Below are positions 40,736 to 49,446 of a DNA stretch of 64,000 nucleotides, one piece after another (the first letter of the stretch is position 1; each line of letters begins with the position of its first letter). Position numbers and translations under genes: made by a program. Source of the DNA: Eubacterium sp. (lineage in GTDB: Bacteria; Bacillota; Clostridia; Peptostreptococcales; Anaerovoracaceae); contig JAFWHX010000013.1 of assembly GCA_017533915.1 (NCBI GenBank), forward strand, positions 62,001 through 126,000. Reading direction: 5' to 3'. A model generated the notes under the pieces. That model made no database searches and was not told where the DNA came from. It saw only the letters and a list, made by a program, of their open reading frames with translations.

Positions 40736-41410
40736 CTATTTCGCAGCGAATGCAATAAACCCTATGCCCGCCGGGCCTGCCTGCATCAGCACTTTCCGGC
40801 ACTCTTTTGCCGTCGCTCCCGTCGTGTAGAAATCGTCCAGCAGCAAAACGTTCCTCCCGCAGATCTCATCGGCAAAGTTTTCATTCAAAGCAAAGCATCC
40901 TGCTATGTTCTCAGCCCGCTCCTGAGGTGACAGGCCGCGCATCGGCCTGGTCTCTCTAACTCTCATCAAAACTTCCGGCACACACTCTATTCCCAGTTCT
41001 TTCGCAAGATACTTCCCTATGAGAAAAGTCTGGTTGAAACCGCGTTTTCTTTCTTTTCTCTTATACAAAGGGACAGGAACTATGATATCATAGTTCCTGT
41101 CCCTGTTTTCATGTATCATTTTGTCCCGCATCATCTCTGCTATATGCCGCGCGATATAACGCTTTCCGTTATACTTAAGTGAGAAGATAAGCGTCCTCTC
41201 ATAGATCCCGTACTGACAGCAACGCATCGTCTCCATGCCATCGATATCTGACGGTGGTGACGTGTCCCACACCATATGTCTGACGCAGTGGTCGCACAGA
41301 CCGTACGTCCGTGTTTCATCTATGATGTTTCCGCAGCATATGCAGTAGATCGGATCCGGGTAGATCAGGCCAAGCAGCCTGTCTGCCGCAATTCCCAGAT
41401 CTCTGATCAT
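40736..41410 (-). CDS. comF: ComF family phosphoribosyltransferase-like protein
   Basis: 224 residues. N-terminal zinc finger (CICCGNIID... GLCDHC, four Cys) and a type I PRTase fold with RKRGFNQTFLIGKYLAKEL, RVRETRPMRGLSPQERAENIAGCF and the PRPP loop VLLLDDFYTTGATAKECRKVL. ComF is a cytosolic competence protein required for DNA uptake in Bacillus; the family also occurs where natural competence is unknown. Starts 5 bases after the C11 protease gene ends. Confidence 0.93.
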   Translation of the reverse strand: MIRDLGIAADRLLGLIYPDPIYCICCGNIIDETRTYGLCDHCVRHMVWDTSPPSDIDGMETMRCCQYGIYERTLIFSLKYNGKRYIARHIAEMMRDKMIHENRDRNYDIIVPVPLYKRKERKRGFNQTFLIGKYLAKELGIECVPEVLMRVRETRPMRGLSPQERAENIAGCFALNENFADEICGRNVLLLDDFYTTGATAKECRKVLMQAGPAGIGFIAFAAK

Positions 41411-41415
41411 TTATC

Positions 41416-44400
41416 TTATTTCACAACCACCTTATATGTCACAGTCTTGGTAATGCTCTTGGTCGTGGAGTTCCCCTTGGCTGTAACCTTGATCCTTACT
41501 TTATACCTGCCCTTCTTAAGGCCTTTCTTTACAGTGACTTTCCCGTTCTTCTTGTTGACAGTGATCTTTTTGCTGCCGCTGATCTTCTTGTAAGACCTGG
41601 TACCCTGACCTTTATCAATGAACTTTATCACCTTGGCGACTTTCAGCTTCTGCGATTTTTTCTTCAGCTTACTGTACCTGACCATAGCATTCTTTGCCTT
41701 GATCTTCATCGTATTGGCTTTTTTCGTGACCTGGAAAGTCATGTAGCACGTTCCGTAGAATCTGCTCTTCCCTACCAGACGTACCTCATATGTGCCTGGC
41801 TTGATGATTTTACATGTATAATATTCTTCTGTTTTCGGGTCTTCTGTAAGTCCCGGATCCAATATATAATCGACTCCTGATCTAAGAGTATCCCCCTCAT
41901 ATGTTACTACAGCTTCAGGAGCAAGGTCTTTCCCTGTATAGACTGCCGGCTTGATCTTAACATTTTTAATATGGATACGATCCGTTACTGCTATCGAACG
42001 GCCATAAAGATCTCTTATGGTGATATTACTGTCAAGAGCTTTGCCGTCGCCGTCTACATCAGCGATATCTTCTATCTCGCTGATGTCCATATATTTTATA
42101 CTGATATTATCGGCGTTGTCAGCGGAAACAGTGAATGAGTTCTTGCTTACCGGCGGCAGATAATCACCGACAAAAGTCCTTATCCACATAACAGGTGTGA
42201 CGGCGATCTCTCCTGTCAGCTGCTCCGGCTCGACTCTTACCGGACCGGCTTCCTGATCGATAAACCAGACCGCAGTCAGCGGATAGCTGTCATCATCTTT
42301 CTTCTCGCAGGCAAATTCAACGAACATAAATCTGTCTGTTTCCGGTCCATCTGCGCTGGTTCCTCTTACTGCCGGGATCACGATGCCATCTTCATCATTA
42401 CTGAATATCGACACCGCATGGATACCGTTCTGCGCATCGCTGACAGCAAACCACTTATTCTCAAGCGCATCGATATCCCATTCTCCTCCTGTACTTTTAT
42501 ACCATCTGATCATATCCGCAATGGAACTTCCTTCAGGAGCGCTCGTCATCCTGCCCTCTACAGTGCCTAAAGATAATCCGCCGGCAGACTGAATGATCGA
42601 CTGGTCTGTCGGCCTGAGTGTTCTTATGTAATCTTCCATTGCCGGAAGCTCGGCAACAATGCTTCTTTCAACGCTTTCTACAATGCGTTTCCTGGCATTT
42701 TTTACAATTACCCTGCACGCATCGTTTTCATCTTCACCCTGCTTTTCGATCGTGACTTCCTTCGCATAAACTGCGTCTTCCACCTGCTGTGAGACAAGCA
42801 CCTTGAACCAGTCGTCTAGATAGTGTTCGTCCACCTCTTCCTTCGGTACTCCCTGGATCTTACTTATAGCCGGGATCGCGAGCTCTTTCCAAACGCCTAA
42901 TTGTTCATCCTTGAAGAACTTCATGAACATGTCGAGATCCACATCACTTTTGCTTTTGATATCAAAGTCATCGCCTTCGTCATTCAGGAGGCTGTCTATG
43001 ATCTTTCCGGTATAAAGGATGAGATCGTAATATGATACTGTTTGTTCATAGGCCTTAAGGAATGTTTTGCGCTTGTCGCCATCAGGCATTTTATCTATCA
43101 CCGGATCGATACTATCCATATAATCAGGAGCTGAAAAAGTATAGAATCTTCCCGGGAAATATATCGACATGCCGCTCGGAGCCAGAGCTCCGTACCCCAG
43201 CGAACCATCCTTTGTACTATAATACTGTTCTTTGGACATGATGCCGCTGGTGCCTCTTGCATACATGAACGATTCTTCGGATCCGCCGTACAGCATCTTA
43301 AGAAGTTCTCTGGAGAAGCCTCCGTAGTTGTTGCAGTTGATATAATAGTCGTCTTCCCTGTCAAGATCAGCCTCAGATAACTCCGAATTCACGACGCTTA
43401 GAAGCGACGCCACCTGGCCCAGATCAAACAGCTCATATTCACTGTATTCGATCGAGTTATAGTATGATTTCAGCTCGTCATAGAATTGGATGCACTCTTC
43501 GTCCGGAGCGGCTGCTTCGTCCGTGAGCTGCCTGACCATCGCAGTCATCGTATCGATGAAATGTCCTTTGATCATTTTCTCTGTATCGATGACCGCAAGA
43601 GTACCTTCCTGAGAATGGCCGTCGCCGGTCTCTTTCTCATAGAAATTGTAGAAATCGTCTACGATGACTTTGCCGAGCTCATATGTCCCGTCAGGCGCAT
43701 CGTACTTCGCGTCGTTTTTCGGATCTCCAAGTTCGTCAAGCCAGCCTTTATACTGTTTGCCGTCATTCTCCGCGCGCGGGCCGTAATACTGTCCATAGCC
43801 CGGTTCTGTCTCAGCTGACGCGATATAATAATCGGTGTAGTCGGAAATCGCAAGAGCCAGCTCTATGCTGTTCATCAGACAGGCGTCAAAGTCGATAAAA
43901 TCAAATTTATCTTTCTTTCCGTCGCCATCGGCATCGTTTTTCGTGACTGCATTATCCGACAGCGCATCTACTATTCCGGCAAAAGACATGATCTCCTGCG
44001 CGCCTTCAGCTTCTGATTCATAATAGTGCTCGTCTACGCCATAGCCTCCCTCAGGGCCGCCGCCGTGATCCCATAGTATCAGATCATATTTTTCTGCAGG
44101 ATAGTTATTCACGCCATAATCTATGAATGCTTTCAGAGTATCCGGATCAGACATCAGCTCATCTTTGCTCTTCACTGCCTCATCATCTTTCGTGATCCCG
44201 TCTCCGTCGATAAGCACCATTTTCCCGGCGCCGGTATCAGCGTCCAGACCTTTTGCTTCCCATATCTGGTTGTAGACGTTGCTTACCTGGCTCTTCGGAT
44301 CGAGCGTCTCCGATCGTTCAGGTTCATATTGATCATATTCGACCACCGCATCGTCCGGCACCTTCACATCAGAGAAATCCAGATATTCCTTATCTATCTG

Positions 44401-44673
44401 CCACTCATGCGATCCGCCTGTCATGATAAGGAAGTTGATATCATCGTCGGAACTGAACCTGGATGCCAGTATCTGCCTCAGGTTATAAGTCGCCATTGCC
44501 GCCTCAGTTTCCAGATCAGCTCCGCAGGCATAGAGCAGGATCGTCCTTTTCGCCTTCTCTCCGTTTCTCTCCGGCGCTGTATCCCCATCTGCCGCGAAGA
44601 CAGCGAGAGGAAACATCATCATTGTGAGAGTCAAGATCAGAATTGCCGTTACCATTTTTTGTCTCTTCTTCAT
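41416..44673 (-). CDS. Secreted clostripain-family (C11) cysteine peptidase, large
   Basis: 1,085 residues from ATG 44673. Signal peptide (MKKRQKMVTAILILTLTMMMFPLAVFA). C11 core with KRTILLYACGADLETE, YDLILWDHGGGPEGGYG (catalytic His), and FIDFDACLMNSIELALAISDYTDYYIASAETEPGYG (catalytic Cys in DACLM). The middle is a long mixed region with dockerin-like DADGDGKKDKFD and DVDGDGKALDS calcium loops. The C-terminal 200 residues are Lys-rich beta repeats (VYTGKDLAPEAVVTYEGDTLRSGVDYIL; KITVNKKNGKVTVKKGLKKGRYKV), common on surface proteins of Eubacterium relatives. No sortase signal. Start at 44697 is possible; neither has a strong ribosome site. Confidence 0.88.
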   Translation of the reverse strand: MKKRQKMVTAILILTLTMMMFPLAVFAADGDTAPERNGEKAKRTILLYACGADLETEAAMATYNLRQILASRFSSDDDINFLIMTGGSHEWQIDKEYLDFSDVKVPDDAVVEYDQYEPERSETLDPKSQVSNVYNQIWEAKGLDADTGAGKMVLIDGDGITKDDEAVKSKDELMSDPDTLKAFIDYGVNNYPAEKYDLILWDHGGGPEGGYGVDEHYYESEAEGAQEIMSFAGIVDALSDNAVTKNDADGDGKKDKFDFIDFDACLMNSIELALAISDYTDYYIASAETEPGYGQYYGPRAENDGKQYKGWLDELGDPKNDAKYDAPDGTYELGKVIVDDFYNFYEKETGDGHSQEGTLAVIDTEKMIKGHFIDTMTAMVRQLTDEAAAPDEECIQFYDELKSYYNSIEYSEYELFDLGQVASLLSVVNSELSEADLDREDDYYINCNNYGGFSRELLKMLYGGSEESFMYARGTSGIMSKEQYYSTKDGSLGYGALAPSGMSIYFPGRFYTFSAPDYMDSIDPVIDKMPDGDKRKTFLKAYEQTVSYYDLILYTGKIIDSLLNDEGDDFDIKSKSDVDLDMFMKFFKDEQLGVWKELAIPAISKIQGVPKEEVDEHYLDDWFKVLVSQQVEDAVYAKEVTIEKQGEDENDACRVIVKNARKRIVESVERSIVAELPAMEDYIRTLRPTDQSIIQSAGGLSLGTVEGRMTSAPEGSSIADMIRWYKSTGGEWDIDALENKWFAVSDAQNGIHAVSIFSNDEDGIVIPAVRGTSADGPETDRFMFVEFACEKKDDDSYPLTAVWFIDQEAGPVRVEPEQLTGEIAVTPVMWIRTFVGDYLPPVSKNSFTVSADNADNISIKYMDISEIEDIADVDGDGKALDSNITIRDLYGRSIAVTDRIHIKNVKIKPAVYTGKDLAPEAVVTYEGDTLRSGVDYILDPGLTEDPKTEEYYTCKIIKPGTYEVRLVGKSRFYGTCYMTFQVTKKANTMKIKAKNAMVRYSKLKKKSQKLKVAKVIKFIDKGQGTRSYKKISGSKKITVNKKNGKVTVKKGLKKGRYKVRIKVTAKGNSTTKSITKTVTYKVVVK

Positions 44674-44779
44674 TTCAGCCACATCTTTCAGTCTCATGTT
44701 TAAATTTGATCTTTAACTATTAACCTGTCTCTGTTTCAGTTTTTATTTATTATGCCGGTCTTTGTTCTTTCTGCCCGTG

Positions 44780-46993
44780 CTACAATACAGCTCTGAAATC
44801 TGAAAGCCTCTGCTCCAGCCCTGAGTATCTGAGCGTGATCCTGTCATTATCCACCATTGCGTTCAGCCACTGCCTCGATCCGACGAGCACGACCGCCTGT
44901 TTCCCTCTGGTTATCGCTGTGTAGAGCAGGTTCCTTGTCGCAAGCATAGGCGCGAACCTGGTCACAGGCATCACTATCACAGGGAATTCATTGCCCTGGC
45001 TCTTATGCACAGTCATCGCGTAGGCAAGCTCAAGCTCGTCGAGCATGCTCGCATCGTACTCGGCATATCTGTCATCGTCAAAGCGTACTGCTATTATCCC
45101 GTCTTCATTATCTATGGATGTGATCTCACCGACGTCTCCGTTAAATACGCCTTTCCCGGCATCCACCCCGCCTTCAAGCTTAAGCTCGATATCATAATCG
45201 TTCTTAATCTGCATGACTTTATCTCCCTCACGGAAGACTACGCCGCCGTTTTTCTTCTCCTGAAGCCCCGGAACGGCCGGGTTCACAGCTTCCTGGATCG
45301 CCTGATTGAGCGATTCTGTTCCCACTGTTCCCTTATGTGTAGGAGTGAGCACCTGAATGTCTGACAGTGGATCCAGGTCTTTGTAATATTCCGGGAGCCT
45401 CCGCGTCACAAGATCGATGATCAGGCTCAGCATATCCTGTTCCGATCGTCTCTCCATGAAGAAGAAATCTTTATCTTTCACGTTCGTCAGCGGATACTCT
45501 CCTGAATTTATCCTGTGCGCGTTCACAACGATCATGCTCTCTTCAGCCTGTCTGAAGATATGCGTGAGCTTTACGGTCCTGATCATCCCACTTGCTATGA
45601 TATCTCTCAGCACATTCCCGGCGCCTACTGACGGTAACTGATCCGCGTCTCCTACGAGTATCAGCCTGACCCCCGGCTTTAGCGCGTCAGTCAGTCCTTT
45701 CATAAGCATGAGATCGATCATCGACGCTTCGTCAACGATCACCACATCCTTGTCCAGAGGATCGTCCTCATCTTTCATGAAGACCATTTCACCGCTTTCT
45801 TCATCCCGCATGTATTCAAGCAGCCTATGCACCGTTGATGCCGGGTGCCCGGTCGTCTGCTCCATTCTCTTTGCCGCCCGGCCTGTCGGAGCCGCCAGAG
45901 CGACATCAAAGCCTGAAGCTTCAAAGATCCCTATCAGCGAGTTGATTATCGTAGTCTTACCGGTGCCAGGACCTCCCGTTATCACCGAAACAGGAAGGAG
46001 TACCGACTGTGTCACAGCATTCCGCTGATTATCGGAAAGCCTTACCCCGCTGTCTGCCTCCGTCATATCGAGAGAGCTGTCAAGATCAACCATGAGAGGC
46101 TTCACATCGGCTGTGATCAGCTCCGCCAGGTTTTTCACTACCTTCTTCTCAGCCGCGTAATATGGATACAAATAGATGACGTCCACATCCGCCAGCCTGT
46201 CCGGCATCACGCTGCCGTCGAACGCCAGAGCCGCGACCCCTTCGTCGACGAGTTCCCTTGTCACGTCAAGGAATTCAGCTACCTGCTCCACGAGCTCAGT
46301 CCTCGGCATATAAGTGTTGCCGTCCCCTGCGTGGGCGCTGAGATACGCTTTGATGCCGCTCGCTATCCTCATCGGGTCTTCATGATCGACCCCCATCGCT
46401 TCTGCGATCTGATCAGCTTTTCTGAATCCGATGCCGCGCACTTCATCGATCAGCCTGTACGGATCCTCTTTCACAAGATCGACTGCGTCTTTGCCATAAC
46501 TCAGGTAAAGCCTGAGAGACTGGGCTGACGAAAGGCCTAATTCCCCGAACTGAAGCGCGACATCCGCGAACTCTCTGTGCGCCGAATACGATTCCGCTAT
46601 CTGTACGGCTTTCTTACGCCCGATACCGTCGACCTCTACCAGCCTGTCCGGCTCAGATTCGATTATCTCAAGTGTTTTCTCACCGAACTTCCGGACTATC
46701 GCTGCCGCAGTTTTGGCGCCGATGCCTTTTATCGTTCCTGACGCGAGGAAATCCTGTATCCCCGCTGTAGTCGTCGGCAGCGCTTCCTCTGCATGCGAAA
46801 AAGAGAACTGTTCTCCATATCGCGGATGGACGCGAAACTCGCCTCTGAGAAGATATGTCGTGCCCTGCCTCGCGTAAGGAAGCTCGCCTACTATCGTAAC
46901 AAGCTGATCCTCTGTCTCCATCTCGGCTATGGTATAGCCATTCTCTTCATTATAAAAGATTACCTGTGTGAGTGTACCTGTAATCTCTTCCAT
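44780..46993 (-). CDS. recD2: ATP-dependent DNA helicase RecD2 (SF1B)
   Basis: 737 residues, the stand-alone RecD-like helicase of bacteria lacking RecBC. N-terminal OB-like region (GTLTQVIFYNEENGYTIAEME), helix-hairpin-helix pairs (IKGIGAKTAAAIVRKFG; VDGIGRKKAVQI; VRGIGFRKADQIAEAMG), then motor motifs GGPGTGKTTIINSL, DVVIVDEASMIDL, ILVGDADQLPSVGAGNVL, TPTHKGTVG and LAYAMTVHKSQGNEFPVIVMP. Complete. ATG with AGGA upstream, 70 bases after yhaM. Confidence 0.95.
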   Translation of the reverse strand: MEEITGTLTQVIFYNEENGYTIAEMETEDQLVTIVGELPYARQGTTYLLRGEFRVHPRYGEQFSFSHAEEALPTTTAGIQDFLASGTIKGIGAKTAAAIVRKFGEKTLEIIESEPDRLVEVDGIGRKKAVQIAESYSAHREFADVALQFGELGLSSAQSLRLYLSYGKDAVDLVKEDPYRLIDEVRGIGFRKADQIAEAMGVDHEDPMRIASGIKAYLSAHAGDGNTYMPRTELVEQVAEFLDVTRELVDEGVAALAFDGSVMPDRLADVDVIYLYPYYAAEKKVVKNLAELITADVKPLMVDLDSSLDMTEADSGVRLSDNQRNAVTQSVLLPVSVITGGPGTGKTTIINSLIGIFEASGFDVALAAPTGRAAKRMEQTTGHPASTVHRLLEYMRDEESGEMVFMKDEDDPLDKDVVIVDEASMIDLMLMKGLTDALKPGVRLILVGDADQLPSVGAGNVLRDIIASGMIRTVKLTHIFRQAEESMIVVNAHRINSGEYPLTNVKDKDFFFMERRSEQDMLSLIIDLVTRRLPEYYKDLDPLSDIQVLTPTHKGTVGTESLNQAIQEAVNPAVPGLQEKKNGGVVFREGDKVMQIKNDYDIELKLEGGVDAGKGVFNGDVGEITSIDNEDGIIAVRFDDDRYAEYDASMLDELELAYAMTVHKSQGNEFPVIVMPVTRFAPMLATRNLLYTAITRGKQAVVLVGSRQWLNAMVDNDRITLRYSGLEQRLSDFRAVL

Positions 46994-47063
46994 ACGGTCC
47001 TGCTCATGCCCGCCGTATTTCTGCAGGCATGATCTCCTTTATATCACTGCTGTCCGGCCTGCC

Positions 47064-48098
47064 CTACGCATGTCCGAACGGCTCTTCATCAAAATCATCT
47101 ACGTCAGTTTCTGTGTCTGCCTGCTCTCCATCACAGAGATAAGCCGGCTTGTATATCCTGCGTCCGTCAAGTGTCCAGATCTTTTCTGAGAACCCGCCGG
47201 GCTCCGCGCTTCCAAGCGCCTCAAACATGTCGAAGAGCCTCGCGTCCAGTATATCGCAGTAATGAAGGACTTCCGCCTCAGGGAACATCGGCCTCTTAGG
47301 GCTTCCGAAGTCCGGCTCATAGTGATGCGAGACCACCATATGCTCCACCATGATCCGCTTTTCATACGGCATGCCAATCTCGACACCGATCTTTTCTATG
47401 TACTTCGCTCCCATTACAATATGGCCAAGAAGCGTCCCTTCCATGGAGTATCCCGGCGACATTCCGTATTCGTTCGACTCGATCTCATTAAGTTTCTCCA
47501 TGTCGTGGACTATAACACCACAGCTCACGAGATCAACATTTAGATCAGTATATACTTCGCAGATCTTCCTGCCTGTCATCAGCATCCTCTTCATGTGGAA
47601 CAGGAGTCCGGCGAATTCTGCGTGATGGTTCCTGGACGCCGCCGGATAATACATAAGCTTTTCCTTGTTATCTGTCAGTATCCTGACGCACAGCTTCCTG
47701 TAGTCGGGATCCCCGAGCCCGTCTGCTATCCCGAAAATGTAGTCATACATTTCCTGCGGCTTTTCCGGTGCTGCCTTAACGAAGTCTGTCATCTCCAGTC
47801 CGTCCTGGACGGGATTTGCTTTCCTTATCCTGGATATCCTGAGCTGCCTGGTGCCCTGCCATTCATTCACCATGGCTCTTACCTTGAGTATCTCGCCGTC
47901 TTTGATATTTGCGAGATTATTGCTTTCCTGAGGCTCGATATCCCACTTCTTTCCGGCGACAGACCCGGACATGTCACAGAGCTCTACATCAAAATAATCT
48001 TTTCCGTTAGACCCTGTCTTGATCTGTGCCTTCTTTGCCATGAAGAAATCTGTTATTTCTTTTCCGACTTCAAGATCTTTTACAAATACTGCTTTCAT
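47064..48098 (-). CDS. yhaM: YhaM-like 3'-5' exoribonuclease (OB fold plus HD domain)
   Basis: 344 residues. An N-terminal OB-fold nucleic-acid domain (KGYFDVELCDMSGSVAGKKWDI-like; LKVRAMVNEWQGTRQLRISRIRKA) followed by an HD phosphohydrolase domain: ASRNHHAEFAGLLFHMKRML, SCGVIVHDMEKLNEIE (His-Asp), GHIVMGAKYIEKIG and HMVVSHHYEPDFGSPKRPMFPEAEVLHYCDILDARLFD. ATG at 48098 has GGAGA 5 bases upstream, better than 48110. Family members trim RNA 3' ends and sometimes single-stranded DNA. Last 15 residues acidic. Confidence 0.92.
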   Translation of the reverse strand: MKAVFVKDLEVGKEITDFFMAKKAQIKTGSNGKDYFDVELCDMSGSVAGKKWDIEPQESNNLANIKDGEILKVRAMVNEWQGTRQLRISRIRKANPVQDGLEMTDFVKAAPEKPQEMYDYIFGIADGLGDPDYRKLCVRILTDNKEKLMYYPAASRNHHAEFAGLLFHMKRMLMTGRKICEVYTDLNVDLVSCGVIVHDMEKLNEIESNEYGMSPGYSMEGTLLGHIVMGAKYIEKIGVEIGMPYEKRIMVEHMVVSHHYEPDFGSPKRPMFPEAEVLHYCDILDARLFDMFEALGSAEPGGFSEKIWTLDGRRIYKPAYLCDGEQADTETDVDDFDEEPFGHA

Positions 48099-48117
48099 GC
48101 TGCTCTCCATTTACTGA

Positions 48118-49446
48118 CTATTCGTTTACGATATACTGAAGGACACTGTTCGCGACAGGGCCTGCTACCTGGGCGCCTGATCCGCTGTCCTCCACACATA
48201 CTATGAATGCGTATGGATATTTATTATTCTTTATGAAGCCTGTGAACCACGCGTTCGGCTTCCTTCCTTCAACTTCTGCTGTACCAGACTTGGCGTAGAT
48301 ATCCAGCCCCGGGAAATTGCCCTCGCCGTATGAGACTTCCACATTGTTCTTCATCATCTTACGAAGCCTCTTTGCCGTTGAGGCTTTGATCATGCGCTTG
48401 GTGTGCCTGATCGAAGTATCCGTGGACAGAAGCCTCGGCACTACCGACTCACCGTCGTTTGCGATCGCGCCCATATACACGAGCATGGAGCACGGATTCA
48501 ACATATCCTTCCATTGTCCGATGCCCGCCCACGCCGTGCTCACTTCGTCGTCAGCCGGGAACTCAAATGATCCCTTAACATTATACACGTCATCCATGTC
48601 GTATGTAGTCTCCAGGCCGCACTTTCTTGTGTATGCTCTGAGCGACCGTGCGCCGACTTTACGCGAAAGCTCAGCAAAAGCTCCATTGCACGACTTTGCG
48701 AGAGCGCCGTCAAAATCTACTTTGCCGTGTGCCTGCGTACATCTTATCTTCACACCGTCTATCTCATGAACGCCGGTGCAGTTGAATGAGAACTTCTTAA
48801 GATCCTTGCTTGACAGCTTCTCGATTGCGGCTGCGGATGTAACGAGCTTGAATATCGAGCCCGGCGTAAGATTTCCGGACAGGAATTTGTTCATGAACGT
48901 TCCTGACTTTGCATTGTCAGCGGAAGGCGGCGACGCAGGGTCGAACGTCGGAGTGCTTACCATGCAGATGATCTGCCCTGTCTTGTAATTATACACCGCT
49001 ACCAGCCCATCTCTTGATCCGAGCGCATTATATGCCGCGAGGCACACATCCGAATCTATGGACAGATGTACACTGTTACCTTTTCTGGTCACGCTGTACG
49101 TTCCGGTCACGAGGTTATACCCTACCATCCTGTCCCTGAACGCACTTTCTGCGCTGGTGGAGACGAATCCGTAGCCGTCCCCTACCGCATGAGCTGTAGC
49201 TAGCCTGATACCTGTATCGTCTACATACTCTATATCTTTTGCAGTATTGTCAGCCATGAGCGTGCCGTTCCTGTCGTACACTCTTCCTGTTGCAAGATGC
49301 CCCGACTTATAGATATGGCTGTTATAGTACTTCATTGCCCACGTCGTGCCCTCAGTCACATAGCGGAACACGAAAAACGCCAGTCCGGAGAACAGCACCA
49401 GCGCCAATATGAGCAGCAGCACTGCTCTATGTTCAAGCTTCCTCAT
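48118..49446 (-). CDS. Penicillin-binding protein, transpeptidase (class B, PBP2/PbpA-like)
   Basis: 442 residues. One N-terminal membrane anchor (HRAVLLLILALVLFSGLAFFVF), a short dimerisation region (RVYDRNGTLMADN) and a transpeptidase domain with NLTPGSIFKLVTSAAAIE (SxxK), AKSCNGAFAELS (SxN) and YAKSGTAEVEGR (KSG). Short for a class B PBP, resembling actinobacterial PbpA, which likewise pairs with RodA and FHA proteins. Overlaps the end of the FHA-FtsW/RodA gene by 14 bases, so the SEDS glycosyltransferase and transpeptidase are cotranslated as expected for a partner pair. Confidence 0.94.
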   Translation of the reverse strand: MRKLEHRAVLLLILALVLFSGLAFFVFRYVTEGTTWAMKYYNSHIYKSGHLATGRVYDRNGTLMADNTAKDIEYVDDTGIRLATAHAVGDGYGFVSTSAESAFRDRMVGYNLVTGTYSVTRKGNSVHLSIDSDVCLAAYNALGSRDGLVAVYNYKTGQIICMVSTPTFDPASPPSADNAKSGTFMNKFLSGNLTPGSIFKLVTSAAAIEKLSSKDLKKFSFNCTGVHEIDGVKIRCTQAHGKVDFDGALAKSCNGAFAELSRKVGARSLRAYTRKCGLETTYDMDDVYNVKGSFEFPADDEVSTAWAGIGQWKDMLNPCSMLVYMGAIANDGESVVPRLLSTDTSIRHTKRMIKASTAKRLRKMMKNNVEVSYGEGNFPGLDIYAKSGTAEVEGRKPNAWFTGFIKNNKYPYAFIVCVEDSGSGAQVAGPVANSVLQYIVNE

